64,000 nucleotides of DNA from Polaromonas sp. CG_9.7 (GCF_015752205.1 NZ_JADOVG010000003.1:186001-250000), one strand, 5' to 3'; numbered from the stretch's first letter, positions 28,206 to 37,428 are shown. The notes: generated by a model not told the origin, from the sequence alone. Numbers and translations: made by a program.

Positions 28206-29027
28206 ATGACCGCCACGCCACCTGCGCCCGAACTGCGCCAGCTTGCCCTGCAAGCGCTCCTGCAGCCTGATCCACAGCAAAAAGTGCTTCTGACGCAAGC
28301 GCTGCATTCGCAAGCAGCTACACTTTTAATAGCAACCGATCAAGCCTTCAGCGCGCCTGCCGGTGTGCCGGGTTGCCCGTTGCGGCCCGAATTGCGCTTG
28401 CACCTGAACATGCCCCGGCGCTCGCCCTTCACACCGGACGGGCTGGCCGCATTGCTGCATGCAGTGACGCACATCGAATTCAACGCCATCAACCTGGCGC
28501 TCGATGCGGTCTGGCGCTTTGCCGGCATGCCGCGCGCCTATTACCTCGACTGGCTCGGGGTGGCAGCTGAAGAGGCTGAACACTTCAGCCTGCTGCGCGG
28601 CCACCTGCAAACCCTGGGCTGCGACTACGGCGACTTTGCGGCGCACACCGGCTTGTGGGACATGACCCGGAAAACCGAAGGCGATGTGCTGGCGCGCATG
28701 GCGCTGGTGCCGCGCACGCTGGAAGCGCGCGGGCTGGACGCCACGCCGCCGATGCAGGCCAAACTGCGCAAGGTCGGCACGCCGCAGGCCCTGCGCGCAG
28801 TTAGCATCCTGGACGTCATTCTGCGCGATGAAATTGGCCACGTCGCCATCGGCAACCACTGGTACCGCACCCTGTGCGCCCAGCGCGGACTGGAGCCGCT
28901 GGCCACCTATGCGCTGCTGGCAACGCAATACGGCGCGCCCCGCCTGAAAGGGCCGCTGAACCTGCAGGCCAGGCGTCAAGCCGGTTTCAGCGAAGCTGAA
29001 CTGGACGCGTTGAACGCCAGCGCCTGA
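28206..29027 (+). CDS. DUF455 family ferritin-like protein
   Basis: This 273-residue protein has the ferritin-like four-helix pattern of the DUF455 family. Probable di-metal ligands are in HAVTHIEFNAINLALD, VAAEEAEHFSLLRGHL and DVILRDEIGHVAIGNHWY (E and E-x2-H motifs). The family has been likened to the tRNA hydroxylase MiaE, but the substrate is not established. Near the N-terminus, QQKVLLTQALHSQAATLLIA is encoded by an in-frame copy of the dispersed palindromic repeat. Divergent from the carbonic anhydrase gene. Confidence 0.85.
   Translation: MTATPPAPELRQLALQALLQPDPQQKVLLTQALHSQAATLLIATDQAFSAPAGVPGCPLRPELRLHLNMPRRSPFTPDGLAALLHAVTHIEFNAINLALDAVWRFAGMPRAYYLDWLGVAAEEAEHFSLLRGHLQTLGCDYGDFAAHTGLWDMTRKTEGDVLARMALVPRTLEARGLDATPPMQAKLRKVGTPQALRAVSILDVILRDEIGHVAIGNHWYRTLCAQRGLEPLATYALLATQYGAPRLKGPLNLQARRQAGFSEAELDALNASA
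28277..28333 (-). repeat. Dispersed palindromic repeat inside the DUF455 gene
   Basis: On the minus strand this reads GCTATTAAAAGTGTAGC (28333-28317), then TGCTTGCGAATGCAGC, then GCTTGCGTCAGAAGCACTTTTT. It matches the consensus over its whole length and is read in frame by the host gene on the opposite strand. Confidence 0.75.
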
Positions 29028-29145
29028 AGGTGCACAACCATAGTCCAAACGGCTTAACCGGCTTTTTGCACAGCTCGACTGGAGCGCGATACATTTGAAA
29101 TGTACGGCGCAAAACCACGGGACGAATGAAAACGGGAGACTCGCA

Positions 29146-29409
29146 ATGATGATGAAGCAACTGATCCAAAAGGCAAAAATCAGGTTTTTTGAACCCGATG
29201 AAGTCAGCGGGCCCAGTGTGCGTCGCATGGCGGCGCCGTTGCAGTCAGACTTGTCAAGCTGGCCGCTGACCCTTGACCAGACAAGCGCCGAGCAGCAACG
29301 CATCCAGTCCCTCGAAAACCAGATACAGCAGTTGCGCGCTGACGTGGCCCGGTGGAAAAATTCGTCACGCTGCTTTGCGCATGAAATGCGCGACCTGCTG
29401 ACCGACTGA
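29146..29409 (+). CDS. Small coiled-coil hypothetical protein
   Basis: The product has about 87 residues from the ATG cluster at 29146 (a GGGAG-like site about 9 bases upstream). It starts MMMKQLIQKAKIRFFEPDEV, and the C-terminal half is a predicted coiled coil (SAEQQRIQSLENQIQQLRAD). No family is recognised. The frame stays open upstream to 29095, but those residues look unlike protein. Confidence 0.5.
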   Translation: MMMKQLIQKAKIRFFEPDEVSGPSVRRMAAPLQSDLSSWPLTLDQTSAEQQRIQSLENQIQQLRADVARWKNSSRCFAHEMRDLLTD

Positions 29410-29531
29410 GGCACTGCTTCGGCAGGTAAGCACGCGCAGGAAGGCGTCCGCAAGCCGCAGCCTGTGCATTTCAGGTGATGGCAGCCTGCTTGGGCGCGCG
29501 CTAGACTTTTTGCAACCCCGAGGAGTTGCTC

Positions 29532-30815
29532 ATGTCCCAGTTCCTGGCATCCGGTCCTTTGTCCTCGCTTGCGGCTCTTGCCGGCCTGCCCGAAGAGATG
29601 GCCGTGCGCTTGCCGCAGGGCCAGCAGTTGGGGGCAGTGGACGCGCCGGTCAGGCTGTTGCTGTCCCGATGGTCAAGCATTGCGCGTCTCAGGGCGGGGC
29701 AGATCGGCGCGCTGGCTGAAGAGTATGTCGAGGGCAAGCTGCAGTTCGAGGGCTCCATGCGCGATGTGATGGGCGTCATGCTCAAGCTGCTGCCCGGCAG
29801 TCCGTTGCAAAGCGACACCCGCTGGTGGTCCCGCCTGATGACCCGAGCACACTCTGCATCGACCCATACACGCGCCCGGGATTCGGCGCAGATACAGTTC
29901 CATTACGATGTTTCAGATGCTTTCTATGGGCTGTGGCTGGACCCGCGCCGGGTTTATTCCTGCGCCTATTACCGCGAAAGCGGCATGACCCTGGCACAGG
30001 CGCAGGAAGCCAAGCTGGAACACATCTGCCGCAAGCTGATGCTCAGGCCCGGCGAGCGCCTGCTGGACATCGGCGCGGGCTGGGGCGCCCTGCTGCTGTG
30101 GGCTGCCGAGCATCACGGCGTCGAGGCAACCGGCATCACGCTGTCGGAAAACCAGCACCGGCATGTGCGCCAGCGAATCGCCGACAAGGGCCTGGAAGGC
30201 CGAGTGCGCATCGAACTTCGCGACTACCGCGACCTTCCCGAAACGCAGCCCTTCGACAAGATATCGTCGGTCGGCATGTTTGAGCATGTCGGCCAGGCCA
30301 ACATGGACGCTTACTTTGACAAGATCATGCACTTGCTGGTACCGGGCGGGCTGGTGCTGAACCATGGCATCACCGCAGGCGACCTGCAGCACCGGCAAAT
30401 AGGCGCGGGCATGGGCGACTTCATTGAGAAATACATTTTTCCGGGCGGCGAGCTGATGCATGTCAGCGCAGTGCTCGGCCACCTGGCGAATTCAGGCCTG
30501 GAAATGGTTGACACCGAAAACCTGCGGCCCCATTACGGCCGCACGCTGTGGGACTGGTCGGATGCGCTGGAAGCGCGCCTGGACGACGCGCGTCAGGCGC
30601 TGGCAGCCGGCAGCCCGCCCGAACGCGCTGAAAAGATACTGCGCGCCTACCGGCTCTACCTGGCAGGCAGCGCCATGAGCTTCGAGCAGGGCTGGATTGC
30701 GCTGCACCAGGTGCTGGCGACGCGGCCGGCAGCGCCGTTTCGGGGCGAGTCCATCCGGGGTGCGAAGTCGGCCTATCCCTTCAACCGTGAATTCATGTAC
30801 CCGGCTTGCGACTGA
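29532..30815 (+). CDS. cfa: Cyclopropane-fatty-acyl-phospholipid synthase
   Basis: This enzyme transfers a methylene group from S-adenosylmethionine to unsaturated acyl chains in membrane phospholipids. It has 427 residues; AGGAG at 29521 sets the ATG at 29532. The N-terminal lipid-binding domain covers about 1-120. The catalytic domain has HYDVSDAFYGLWLDPRRVYS, SAM-binding LLDIGAGWGALLLWAA, GITLSENQHRHVRQRI, SSVGMFEHVGQANMDAYF and GDFIEKYIFPGGELMHVSAV. It is followed after 11 bases by the convergent xerD. Confidence 0.94.
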   Translation: MSQFLASGPLSSLAALAGLPEEMAVRLPQGQQLGAVDAPVRLLLSRWSSIARLRAGQIGALAEEYVEGKLQFEGSMRDVMGVMLKLLPGSPLQSDTRWWSRLMTRAHSASTHTRARDSAQIQFHYDVSDAFYGLWLDPRRVYSCAYYRESGMTLAQAQEAKLEHICRKLMLRPGERLLDIGAGWGALLLWAAEHHGVEATGITLSENQHRHVRQRIADKGLEGRVRIELRDYRDLPETQPFDKISSVGMFEHVGQANMDAYFDKIMHLLVPGGLVLNHGITAGDLQHRQIGAGMGDFIEKYIFPGGELMHVSAVLGHLANSGLEMVDTENLRPHYGRTLWDWSDALEARLDDARQALAAGSPPERAEKILRAYRLYLAGSAMSFEQGWIALHQVLATRPAAPFRGESIRGAKSAYPFNREFMYPACD

Positions 30816-30826
30816 GCCTGTGCCGT

Positions 30827-31729
30827 TCAGCCGCGCGGATGATGCTCCGCATGAATCGCCTTCAGGCGCTCGCGCGCCACATGGGTGTAGATCGTGGTGG
30901 TGGAAATGTCGGCATGGCCGAGCAGCATCTGCACCGCGCGCAAGTCGGCGCCGTGGTTCAGCAAATGCGTGGCGAAGGCATGGCGCAACGTATGCGGCGA
31001 CAGCGGCGAATGGATGCCGGCCAGTTGTGCATATTTTTTCACCAGCTTCCAGAACATCACCCGGCTCATGCCGTGGCCGTGGCTGGTCACAAACAGGTCA
31101 TCGGTCTGCTGGCCACCCAAAATGGCAGGCCGCGCTTCGGCGATGTAGCGAACAATCCATTCGCGAGCCACCTGGCCAAACGGCACCAACCGTTCGGTGC
31201 TGCCCTTGCCCAGAACGCGCAACACGCCTTCGTTCAGGCCAACATGAAACGTCTTGAGCCCGACCAGTTCACTGACGCGCAGGCCGCTGGCGTACATCGT
31301 TTCCAGCATGGCACGGTCGCGCAACCCGAGCGGCGTGTCATCGTCGGGCGCTGACAGCAGTGCTTCGACTTGCGGCTCGGACATCACCTTGGGAACGCGC
31401 AGCGCCTGCTTGGCCGACGCCAGCTTGAGCGTGGGATCAACCGCCACCAGGTTTTCACGCAGCGCCCAGCGAAAGTAGCGCTTGAAGACCGTCAGGCAGC
31501 GGTTCGCCGAGGTGGCCTTGGTCACCGCATGGCGGAACGCAAAGTAGGCCTTGACAGCGTCTTCATCCGAATTGTCAAGCGCTCGGTGCTGCTGCTCGTC
31601 GCTGTTGAGCCAGACGGCATACAGCGACAGGTCGCGCCGGTAGGCCGCCAGGGTATTGCGGGACAGGCCGTCCTCCAGCCACAAGGCGTCGATGAACGTG
31701 TCGATAGCCGACTGGCTTTGCGGGTGCAT
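30827..31729 (-). CDS. xerD: Site-specific tyrosine recombinase XerD
   Basis: This protein resolves chromosome dimers at dif together with XerC. The product is 300 residues from the ATG at 31729 (MHPQSQSAIDTFIDALWLED). The N-terminal SAM-like DNA-binding domain has LSRNTLAAYRRDLSLYAVWL. The catalytic domain holds the arginine in ASGLRVSELVGL, the lysine in GKGSTERLVP, H246 and R249 in HTLRHAFATHLL, H272 in LLGHADISTT and nucleophile Y281 in IYTHV. The spacing matches chromosomal XerD rather than phage integrases. Confidence 0.93.
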   Translation of the reverse strand: MHPQSQSAIDTFIDALWLEDGLSRNTLAAYRRDLSLYAVWLNSDEQQHRALDNSDEDAVKAYFAFRHAVTKATSANRCLTVFKRYFRWALRENLVAVDPTLKLASAKQALRVPKVMSEPQVEALLSAPDDDTPLGLRDRAMLETMYASGLRVSELVGLKTFHVGLNEGVLRVLGKGSTERLVPFGQVAREWIVRYIAEARPAILGGQQTDDLFVTSHGHGMSRVMFWKLVKKYAQLAGIHSPLSPHTLRHAFATHLLNHGADLRAVQMLLGHADISTTTIYTHVARERLKAIHAEHHPRG

Positions 31730-31827
31730 GGTGTGGAGATCGTAAAAAAAGGAAATCTGGCTTGCGCGACAGCGTGAGTCGGCAGCCAAGCAGTGAGGCA
31801 GCCGCTTGTTTCGGCGGCCAAAGCGAT

Positions 31828-32799
31828 TTATTCCAGCTTGAGGTTCGAGGTTTCGACCACTTTTTTATACACGTCGTACTCGGCCTTGATCTGGGCGGCG
31901 AACTGCTCGGGCGTGTTGGCCACGATCAGCGAACCGGTGTCCTCGATGCGCTTGCGGACTGCCGGGTCTTCGAGCGCCTTTTTCACGCCGGCGTTGACCT
32001 TGTCCACGACCTCTTTGGGCAGGTCCTTGGGGCCGATGATGCCGTAATACGCCATGCGGTTGACCGGCTCCAGCCCGACTTCCTTGAAGGTCGGCACATC
32101 CGGCAGGGCCGCCAGCCGCTGCGGCGCGGCCACGACGATGGGAATCAGCCGCTTTTGCAGGGCAAACGGCAAGGTTGAAGGCAGGTTGTCAAAAATGATC
32201 AGCACCTGGCCTGCCACCGTGTCATTGAGTGCCGGACCCGAGCCGCGGTAGGGAATGTGCGTGATGAAGGTGCCGCTCAGGTTTTTGTAGAGCTCCATCT
32301 GCAGGTGGGCAATCGAGCCGGTGCCGGACGAGGCAAACGAGTATTTGCCCGGATTTTTCTTCAGCTCGGCAATGAATTCCTTGTAGTTGCGCGCCGGAAA
32401 GCTCGGATGCACAGCAATGATGTTGGGCGTGGCGGCAATGTTGATGATCGGCGTGAAGTCGGTCAGCGGGTTGTAGGGGATTTTCGGGTTGATGGCTGGG
32501 TTGGCGGCGGTGGTGGACACCGTGGCAATGCCCAGCGAATAGCCGTCGGGCACTGCACGCGCAGTTTCGGTGGCACCGATCACGCCGCCGCCGCCGGACT
32601 TGTTTTCAACTATCACCACTTGGCCCAGCGCCTTGCCCAATGGCTCGGCCATGACCCGGCCGATGATGTCGGTCGTGCCGCCAGGCGCGAACGGAATCTG
32701 CAGCTTGATGACCTTGCTCGGATAACCCTGGGCCAGCACGGCGCCCGAGGCAGCGCTCAGGGCAAGTGCAGAAAAAGCCAGCAGACAGCGACGTTTCAT
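31828..32799 (-). CDS. Tripartite tricarboxylate transporter substrate-binding protein (Bug family)
   Basis: This is a periplasmic solute-binding protein of 323 residues, of the Bug family that is greatly expanded in beta-proteobacteria. The signal peptide runs to about residue 23 (ALSAASGAVLAQ). The mature protein begins GYPSKVIKLQIPFAPGGTTD, which holds the carboxylate-binding loop. Later blocks are VENKSGGGGVIGATETARA, PYRGSGPALNDTVAGQVLI and PDVPTFKEVGLEPV. AAGGA before the ATG at 32799 supports the start. No TctA/TctB membrane genes are adjacent, so its partner is elsewhere or it is an orphan sensor. Confidence 0.93.
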   Translation of the reverse strand: MKRRCLLAFSALALSAASGAVLAQGYPSKVIKLQIPFAPGGTTDIIGRVMAEPLGKALGQVVIVENKSGGGGVIGATETARAVPDGYSLGIATVSTTAANPAINPKIPYNPLTDFTPIINIAATPNIIAVHPSFPARNYKEFIAELKKNPGKYSFASSGTGSIAHLQMELYKNLSGTFITHIPYRGSGPALNDTVAGQVLIIFDNLPSTLPFALQKRLIPIVVAAPQRLAALPDVPTFKEVGLEPVNRMAYYGIIGPKDLPKEVVDKVNAGVKKALEDPAVRKRIEDTGSLIVANTPEQFAAQIKAEYDVYKKVVETSNLKLE

Positions 32800-32886
32800 G
32801 ATCAGTTCCTTGGAAGAAGACAGTGCTGCATCGTAAACGCTGCCGTGGGCGCAGGCACCTGTGGAATACACATAAGGGCAAACCCC

Positions 32887-33816
32887 ATGATTGCGGTTAT
32901 TCTTCGCCCGGTGATTTACGCCCAACTGCTTCTGCCCGACTTTTCACTCATCTTGTGCGGTTACCTGCTGTGCCGCCACACGCCGCTTGATCGCACGGTA
33001 TGGGGTCCGGTGGAAAGCCTGGTTTATTATTTTTTGTTTCCGCTGCTGCTGTTTCAGTCCATAGTGAAAAGCCCGCTGGACCTGGCGGCGACATCCAACC
33101 TGATTGGCGCTGGCTTGGCGCTGGGGCTGGCCGGCGTTGTTCTGGTCTATAGCCTGCCTTACATACCCGGATTGCGCCAGCATATCGACCTCCGCGAGCA
33201 TGCCGCCAGCGCCCAGGTGGCTTTTCGCTTTAACTCCTTCATCGGCCTGGCACTGGCCGAGCGTCTGGCGGGCAGCCATGGGCTGCAGCTCATTGCCGTA
33301 CTGATCGGCGTGAGCGTGCCCTTGCTCAACATGGCGGCGGTGTGGCCAATGGCGCGCCATTCGGGGAGCGGCTTTTTGCGTGAACTGGTACGCAATCCGC
33401 TGATCCTGGCCACGGCCGCGGGCCTGGCGGCAAATCTGCTGGGTTTCAGCCTGCCTGACTGGTCGGTGCCGACGCTGTCGCGCCTCGGTGCCTCGGCCAT
33501 TGTGCTGGGCCTGATGACGGCAGGCGCCGGCATGCAGTTGGGCCACCTGTCACAGGCCAAAACCCTGTCGGTGGCAGTGCTGTCGATCAGGCATTGCCTG
33601 ATGCCACTGGTGGCGCTGGGACTGGCCCGGGCATTTGGCCTGGACACTGTGCAAAGCACCATTTTGCTGGCGTTTTCCGGCCTGCCGACCGCGTCCAGCG
33701 CGTATGTGCTGGCGGCGCGCATGGGCTACAACGGCGGCTACATCGCCGGCCTTGTCACGCTGTCCACGCTGCTGGGTGTGGCAAGCTTGCCGTTCGCGCT
33801 GGGCTTGCTGAACTGA
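32887..33816 (+). CDS. AEC family transporter (auxin efflux carrier-like permease)
   Basis: This 309-residue inner-membrane protein has about ten hydrophobic helices. LLPDFSLILCGYLLCRH and VESLVYYFLFPLLLFQSIVK form the N-terminal repeat; the C-terminal repeat contains SIRHCLMPLVALGLARAFGL and LLAFSGLPTASSAYVLAARM, the proline crossover motif typical of the AEC/bile-acid:sodium fold. The substrate is unknown; bacterial members often carry malonate or malate. It is divergent from the Bug gene across 87 bases. Just after the stop is a short GAACT/GAGCT tandem run (33812-33836). Confidence 0.88.
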   Translation: MIAVILRPVIYAQLLLPDFSLILCGYLLCRHTPLDRTVWGPVESLVYYFLFPLLLFQSIVKSPLDLAATSNLIGAGLALGLAGVVLVYSLPYIPGLRQHIDLREHAASAQVAFRFNSFIGLALAERLAGSHGLQLIAVLIGVSVPLLNMAAVWPMARHSGSGFLRELVRNPLILATAAGLAANLLGFSLPDWSVPTLSRLGASAIVLGLMTAGAGMQLGHLSQAKTLSVAVLSIRHCLMPLVALGLARAFGLDTVQSTILLAFSGLPTASSAYVLAARMGYNGGYIAGLVTLSTLLGVASLPFALGLLN

Positions 33817-33856
33817 ACTGAGCTGAACTGAGCTTAGCGGGTGAGACACACTCGCC

Positions 33857-33915
33857 GCTATTAATTTAATAGCTAGAAACAAATACCTGATTTGCGCTAA
33901 CGTCATTTTCTATCA
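33857..33915 (+). repeat. Dispersed palindromic repeat, intergenic copy with perfect palindrome
   Basis: 33857-33873 is GCTATTAATTTAATAGC, a perfect palindrome and the best intergenic example. It is followed by TAGAAACAAATACC and TTTGCGCTAACGTCATTTTC. It lies between the convergent AEC and queG genes. Confidence 0.8.
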
Positions 33916-33936
33916 TTATTCGGCGTTTCAGCAGAC

Positions 33937-35040
33937 TCATTGGCCCAACGCCCAGGCCACCTGCTCGCGCACCACGTCGCTCGGGTGATCGGCGCGGCCC
34001 TGCAGGCTGGTGCGCAGGCTGGCCTGGTCCGCCGAACTGACCCTGCCACCCCTCAAAGCATTGCCCATCGCCAGCGCGATGTTGCGCAGCCAGCGTTCAT
34101 GCCCGATGCGGCGAATCGGACTGCCTTCGGTCAGGCGCAGGAAAGCGTCTTCGCTCCAGCCGAACAGCGTGACGAGCTGCTGCCCTGTCAAGCCCTGGCG
34201 TTCGTCGAAATCGCTCAAGCTGCTGCGCTGGGCAAACTTGTTCCAGGGGCACGCCAGCTGGCAGTCGTCGCAGCCGTAGATGCGGTTGCCCACCAAGTGG
34301 CGAAGTTCCAACGGAATCGGGCCGGCGTGTTCTATGGTCAGGTAAGAAATGCAACGCCGCGCATCGAGCTTGCCGGGCGCAATGATGGCCTGCGTAGGGC
34401 AGATGTCGATGCACGCCTGGCAGCTGCCGCAATGGGACGTAACCGGCGCGCTGGGCGGCAGGGCAATGTCGACATAGATTTCTCCGAGAAAAAACATTGA
34501 GCCCGCTTCGCGGTTCAGCAGCAGCGTGTGCTTGCCGCGCCATCCCTGGCCGCTGCGCGACGCCAGTTCGGCTTCGAGCACCGGCGCCGAGTCGGTGAAG
34601 GCGCGGTGGCCAAAAGGGCCCATCTGCTCGCCGATGCGCTCGGCCAGCTTTTGCAGCCGGCTGCGCAATACCTTGTGGTAGTCGCGTCCCCGCGCATAGA
34701 CCGAGACAATGCCTTCGCCCGGCCGCTGCAGCCGGTTGAGTTCCATCGCCTGCCATTGGCCGGGCTGGCGCGGGGTGGCAGCTGGCAAGTAGTCCATTCG
34801 CGCAGTGATTACACTGACTGTTCCCGGAACCAATTCGGCAGGACGCGCTCTTTTAAGGCCATGGGATGCCATGTAATGCATGCTGCCATGAAATCCGGCA
34901 GCCAGCCAGGCCGATAATCCGGCTTCGGCTGACGACAAGTCAACATCCGCAATGCCGATTTGCGAAAATCCAAGCTCGCGCCCCCAGGTTTGAATTTGAG
35001 AAACGAATTGATGACTGTTCCACTGATTGCAGGTCGGCAT
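33937..35040 (-). CDS. queG: Epoxyqueuosine reductase
   Basis: This enzyme carries out the last step of queuosine synthesis in tRNA, reducing epoxyqueuosine using cobalamin and two [4Fe-4S] clusters. The product is 367 residues from the ATG at 35040. The N-terminal cobalamin-binding region includes LGFSQIGIADVDLSSAEAGL and YARGRDYHKVLRSRLQKLAE. The ferredoxin-like part has CGSCQACIDICPTQAI and GCDDCQLACPWNKF. The C-terminal HEAT-like repeats (IRRIGHERWLRNIALAMGNA) fit the family. Its first 30 bases overlap the 5' end of tsaE on the other strand. Confidence 0.93.
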   Translation of the reverse strand: MPTCNQWNSHQFVSQIQTWGRELGFSQIGIADVDLSSAEAGLSAWLAAGFHGSMHYMASHGLKRARPAELVPGTVSVITARMDYLPAATPRQPGQWQAMELNRLQRPGEGIVSVYARGRDYHKVLRSRLQKLAERIGEQMGPFGHRAFTDSAPVLEAELASRSGQGWRGKHTLLLNREAGSMFFLGEIYVDIALPPSAPVTSHCGSCQACIDICPTQAIIAPGKLDARRCISYLTIEHAGPIPLELRHLVGNRIYGCDDCQLACPWNKFAQRSSLSDFDERQGLTGQQLVTLFGWSEDAFLRLTEGSPIRRIGHERWLRNIALAMGNALRGGRVSSADQASLRTSLQGRADHPSDVVREQVAWALGQ

Positions 35041-35529
35041 CCGCTGATTGTAAAAAACATCACCTGGCCAGACGAGGCGGCAACGCAATCCCTTGCTCAG
35101 GCGCTGGCCGCCAAGCCGGCAATTCGCCAGGCGCTGATTGAACTGCACGGCGACCTGGGTGCCGGCAAGACGACGTTTGTGCGTCACCTGCTCGTCAGTC
35201 TGGGCGTGCAGGGGCGCATCAAAAGCCCCACTTATGCGGTTGTAGAACCTTACACATTGAAGGCATCAAGCCTTGACTCGGGCCACAATCTGGAATTGTC
35301 AATCTGGCATTTTGACTTTTACCGTTTCAATGACCCCCATGAGTGGGAAGAAGCCGGGTTCCGGGAGACATTCGCCAGTCCCGGGCTCAAGCTGGTCGAG
35401 TGGCCGGAAAAGGCCGGAAATCATTTGCCCCGGCCCGACCTGGTGATTGCCATCGAGATGCAGCCCGACGAATCGCGGCGCATTACCCTGACGGCCCATA
35501 CCCCCACGGGGGCGGAGTTACTCGCATGA
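35011..35529 (+). CDS. tsaE: tRNA threonylcarbamoyladenosine synthesis ATPase TsaE
   Basis: This P-loop ATPase works with TsaB and TsaD to put threonylcarbamoyl on A37 of ANN-decoding tRNAs. It has 172 residues. Walker A is HGDLGAGKTTFVRHLL at about 46-61, followed by IKSPTYAVVEPY and the HFDFYRFNDPHEWEEAGF block. VEWPEKAGNHLP is the conserved C-terminal motif. An extra stretch, TLKASSLDSGHNLELS, separates two conserved blocks. The ATG at 35011 causes a head-to-head overlap with queG. The stop overlaps the amidase start (ATGA). Confidence 0.92.
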   Translation: MTVPLIAGRHPLIVKNITWPDEAATQSLAQALAAKPAIRQALIELHGDLGAGKTTFVRHLLVSLGVQGRIKSPTYAVVEPYTLKASSLDSGHNLELSIWHFDFYRFNDPHEWEEAGFRETFASPGLKLVEWPEKAGNHLPRPDLVIAIEMQPDESRRITLTAHTPTGAELLA

Positions 35530-37046
35530 ACAACAAGAAAAAATTCTCCGCAGGTCCGAGTCGCCGCCATGCGCTGCAAATGGGTGGCATCGTGCTGTTG
35601 CTGGGCACCCAGCACATCGCCCGGGGCGCCTCGATCGTCGCAGTGCGCGTCTGGCCGTCGAAAGACTACACCCGCCTGACCATCGAGTCCGACACCGAGA
35701 TCAAGGCACGCCAGTTCTTCATTGACGAGCCACCCAGGCTGGCGGTGGACATTGAAGGCATCGACCTGATTCCGGCGCTGCGCGAGCTGGTCGCCAAGGT
35801 CAAGTCAGACGACCCGAACATCTCGGGCATTCGCGTTGGCCAGAATGCGCCCGGCGTGGTGCGGCTGGTCATGGACCTTAAAAAACAGATACTTCCGCAG
35901 GTCTTCAGCCTGGCACCCGTAGCCGCCTACCAGCACCGGCTGGTGCTGGACCTGTACCCGGCGCAGCCGGTGGACCCGCTCGAAGCGCTGATCGCCGAAC
36001 GTCTGTCTGACCCGGTCAAGCCAGCCGCGCCAGCCGCCTCCGTGGCTGCCGCACCTGTCAACACCGCGCCACTGACTCCACCGGGCAAGGCTGCCGCACA
36101 GGCCAACGACCCGCTGGGCAATCTGATGGCGCAGCAATCGGGCAAGGCCGCCTCCGCGCCTTCCGTAGTAGCGCCTGCCGCGCCGACAACCAGTGTTGCA
36201 GGCAACGCCGTGCGGCCGGCGGCCCCCGTCAGGCCCCCGGTGGTCGCGTCCGTGGAGCCGCCCGCCATCAGGCCACAGGCCGACGCCACACCTTTTTCAA
36301 GGGGTGACACCGCGCCCGATTTTGAAAACAAGACCGACCGCCTGGTCATCGTCGCCCTCGACCCCGGTCATGGCGGCGAAGACCCCGGCGCCATTGGCCC
36401 GGGCGGCACGCGTGAGAAAGACGTGGTGCTGCAAATTGCGCACCGCCTGCGCGACCGCATCAACCAGCAGCCCAACATGCGCGCCTACCTGACGCGCGAT
36501 GCTGATTTTTTCGTGCCCTTGCATGTCCGTGTACAAAAGGCGCGCAGCGTGAAGGCCGACTTGTTCATCAGCCTGCATGCCGACGCTTTTTTTACCGAAA
36601 CACCGCAGGGCGCCAGCGTCTTTGCACTGAGCGAAAAAGGCGCCTCAAGCAGCGCAGCGCGCTGGATTGCCAACAAGGAAAACTCGGCCGACCTGGTGGG
36701 CGGCATCAATGTCAAGGCCAAGGATGCACAGGTGATGCGGGCCATGTTCGACATGAGCACAACAGCGCAGATCAACGACAGCATGAAGCTGGGCAGCGCC
36801 ATGCTGGGCGAGATCGGCAACGTCGGCAAGCTGCACAAGCCCCGGGTCGAGCAGGCCAGCTTCGCCGTACTGAAGGCGCCTGATATTCCAAGTGTCCTGG
36901 TCGAGACTGCTTTCATCAGCAACCCGGCCGAAGAAGTCCGGTTGCGCAGCGAAAGTTACCAGATCGAGCTGGCCGATGCGCTTATGAGGGGCATTTCACG
37001 CTACTTTGCCAAGAATCCTCCGCTGGCGCGCAACCGCGCCCTGTAA
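35526..37046 (+). CDS. amiC: N-acetylmuramoyl-L-alanine amidase (AmiC-like)
   Basis: This periplasmic septal amidase cuts the amide bond between MurNAc and the stem peptide for daughter cell separation. The product is 506 residues. The N-terminus SRRHALQMGGIVLLLGTQHI looks like a twin-arginine signal, as in E. coli AmiC. An AMIN domain (about 40-155) targets the septum. A long Pro/Ala linker (about 160-265) follows, then the Amidase_3 domain: zinc ligands H282 (DPGHGGEDPG) and E297 (GGTREKDV), SLHADAFF, and catalytic glutamate in VLVETAFISNPAEE. It is coupled to tsaE by an ATGA overlap, a common order in this group. Confidence 0.94.
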   Translation: MNNKKKFSAGPSRRHALQMGGIVLLLGTQHIARGASIVAVRVWPSKDYTRLTIESDTEIKARQFFIDEPPRLAVDIEGIDLIPALRELVAKVKSDDPNISGIRVGQNAPGVVRLVMDLKKQILPQVFSLAPVAAYQHRLVLDLYPAQPVDPLEALIAERLSDPVKPAAPAASVAAAPVNTAPLTPPGKAAAQANDPLGNLMAQQSGKAASAPSVVAPAAPTTSVAGNAVRPAAPVRPPVVASVEPPAIRPQADATPFSRGDTAPDFENKTDRLVIVALDPGHGGEDPGAIGPGGTREKDVVLQIAHRLRDRINQQPNMRAYLTRDADFFVPLHVRVQKARSVKADLFISLHADAFFTETPQGASVFALSEKGASSSAARWIANKENSADLVGGINVKAKDAQVMRAMFDMSTTAQINDSMKLGSAMLGEIGNVGKLHKPRVEQASFAVLKAPDIPSVLVETAFISNPAEEVRLRSESYQIELADALMRGISRYFAKNPPLARNRAL

Positions 37047-37215
37047 AAACAGGCTGACTTGCTTGAAGACCTTACATACGACACGGGCCGGCGGCTTCTT
37101 CCTACAGTTCGGCTTGGATGCATGGAATAAACTCAATGCACAGGCTGCGCCGGGATGTGACGATGCGAAAAAACCCGGTGAATCAGCCTGAATCCAAATA
37201 TAAAAGGTGAAAACC

Positions 37216-37428
37216 ATGATCAAGAAAATCTTAATCTCAGCCGCTGCCGTCTCCCTGATTGCCCTGACTGGCTGTGGAACCAACCCCACCAATGCACAAA
37301 TCGGCACGGGCGCAGGCGCAGTCTTGGGCGGTGTAGCCGGAAATGCCGTCTTTGGCGGCACTCTCGGAACCGTTGGCGGCGCGGCTGCCGGTGCGTTGAT
37401 CGGCAATGAGGTCGGCAAGCGCAAATAA
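37216..37428 (+). CDS. Small glycine-zipper lipoprotein
   Basis: The product is 70 residues; AAAGG precedes the ATG at 37216. The lipoprotein signal ends at ALTGC (C20). The mature part is mostly a glycine zipper: GTGAGAVLGGVAGNAVFGG then LGTVGGAAAGALIGNEVGK. It resembles YMGG-like/OmpA-associated small envelope lipoproteins. A large hairpin follows at 37497. Confidence 0.85.
   Translation: MIKKILISAAAVSLIALTGCGTNPTNAQIGTGAGAVLGGVAGNAVFGGTLGTVGGAAAGALIGNEVGKRK

Noticed and set aside
30827..31729. XerD as a mobile-element integrase
   Set aside because: Length, spacing of the catalytic residues and the housekeeping neighbours fit chromosomal XerD; no att site or cargo is adjacent.
33812..33836. 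GAACT/GAGCT short tandem run after the AEC transporter gene
   Set aside because: Only about five degenerate units; too short to support a functional claim.
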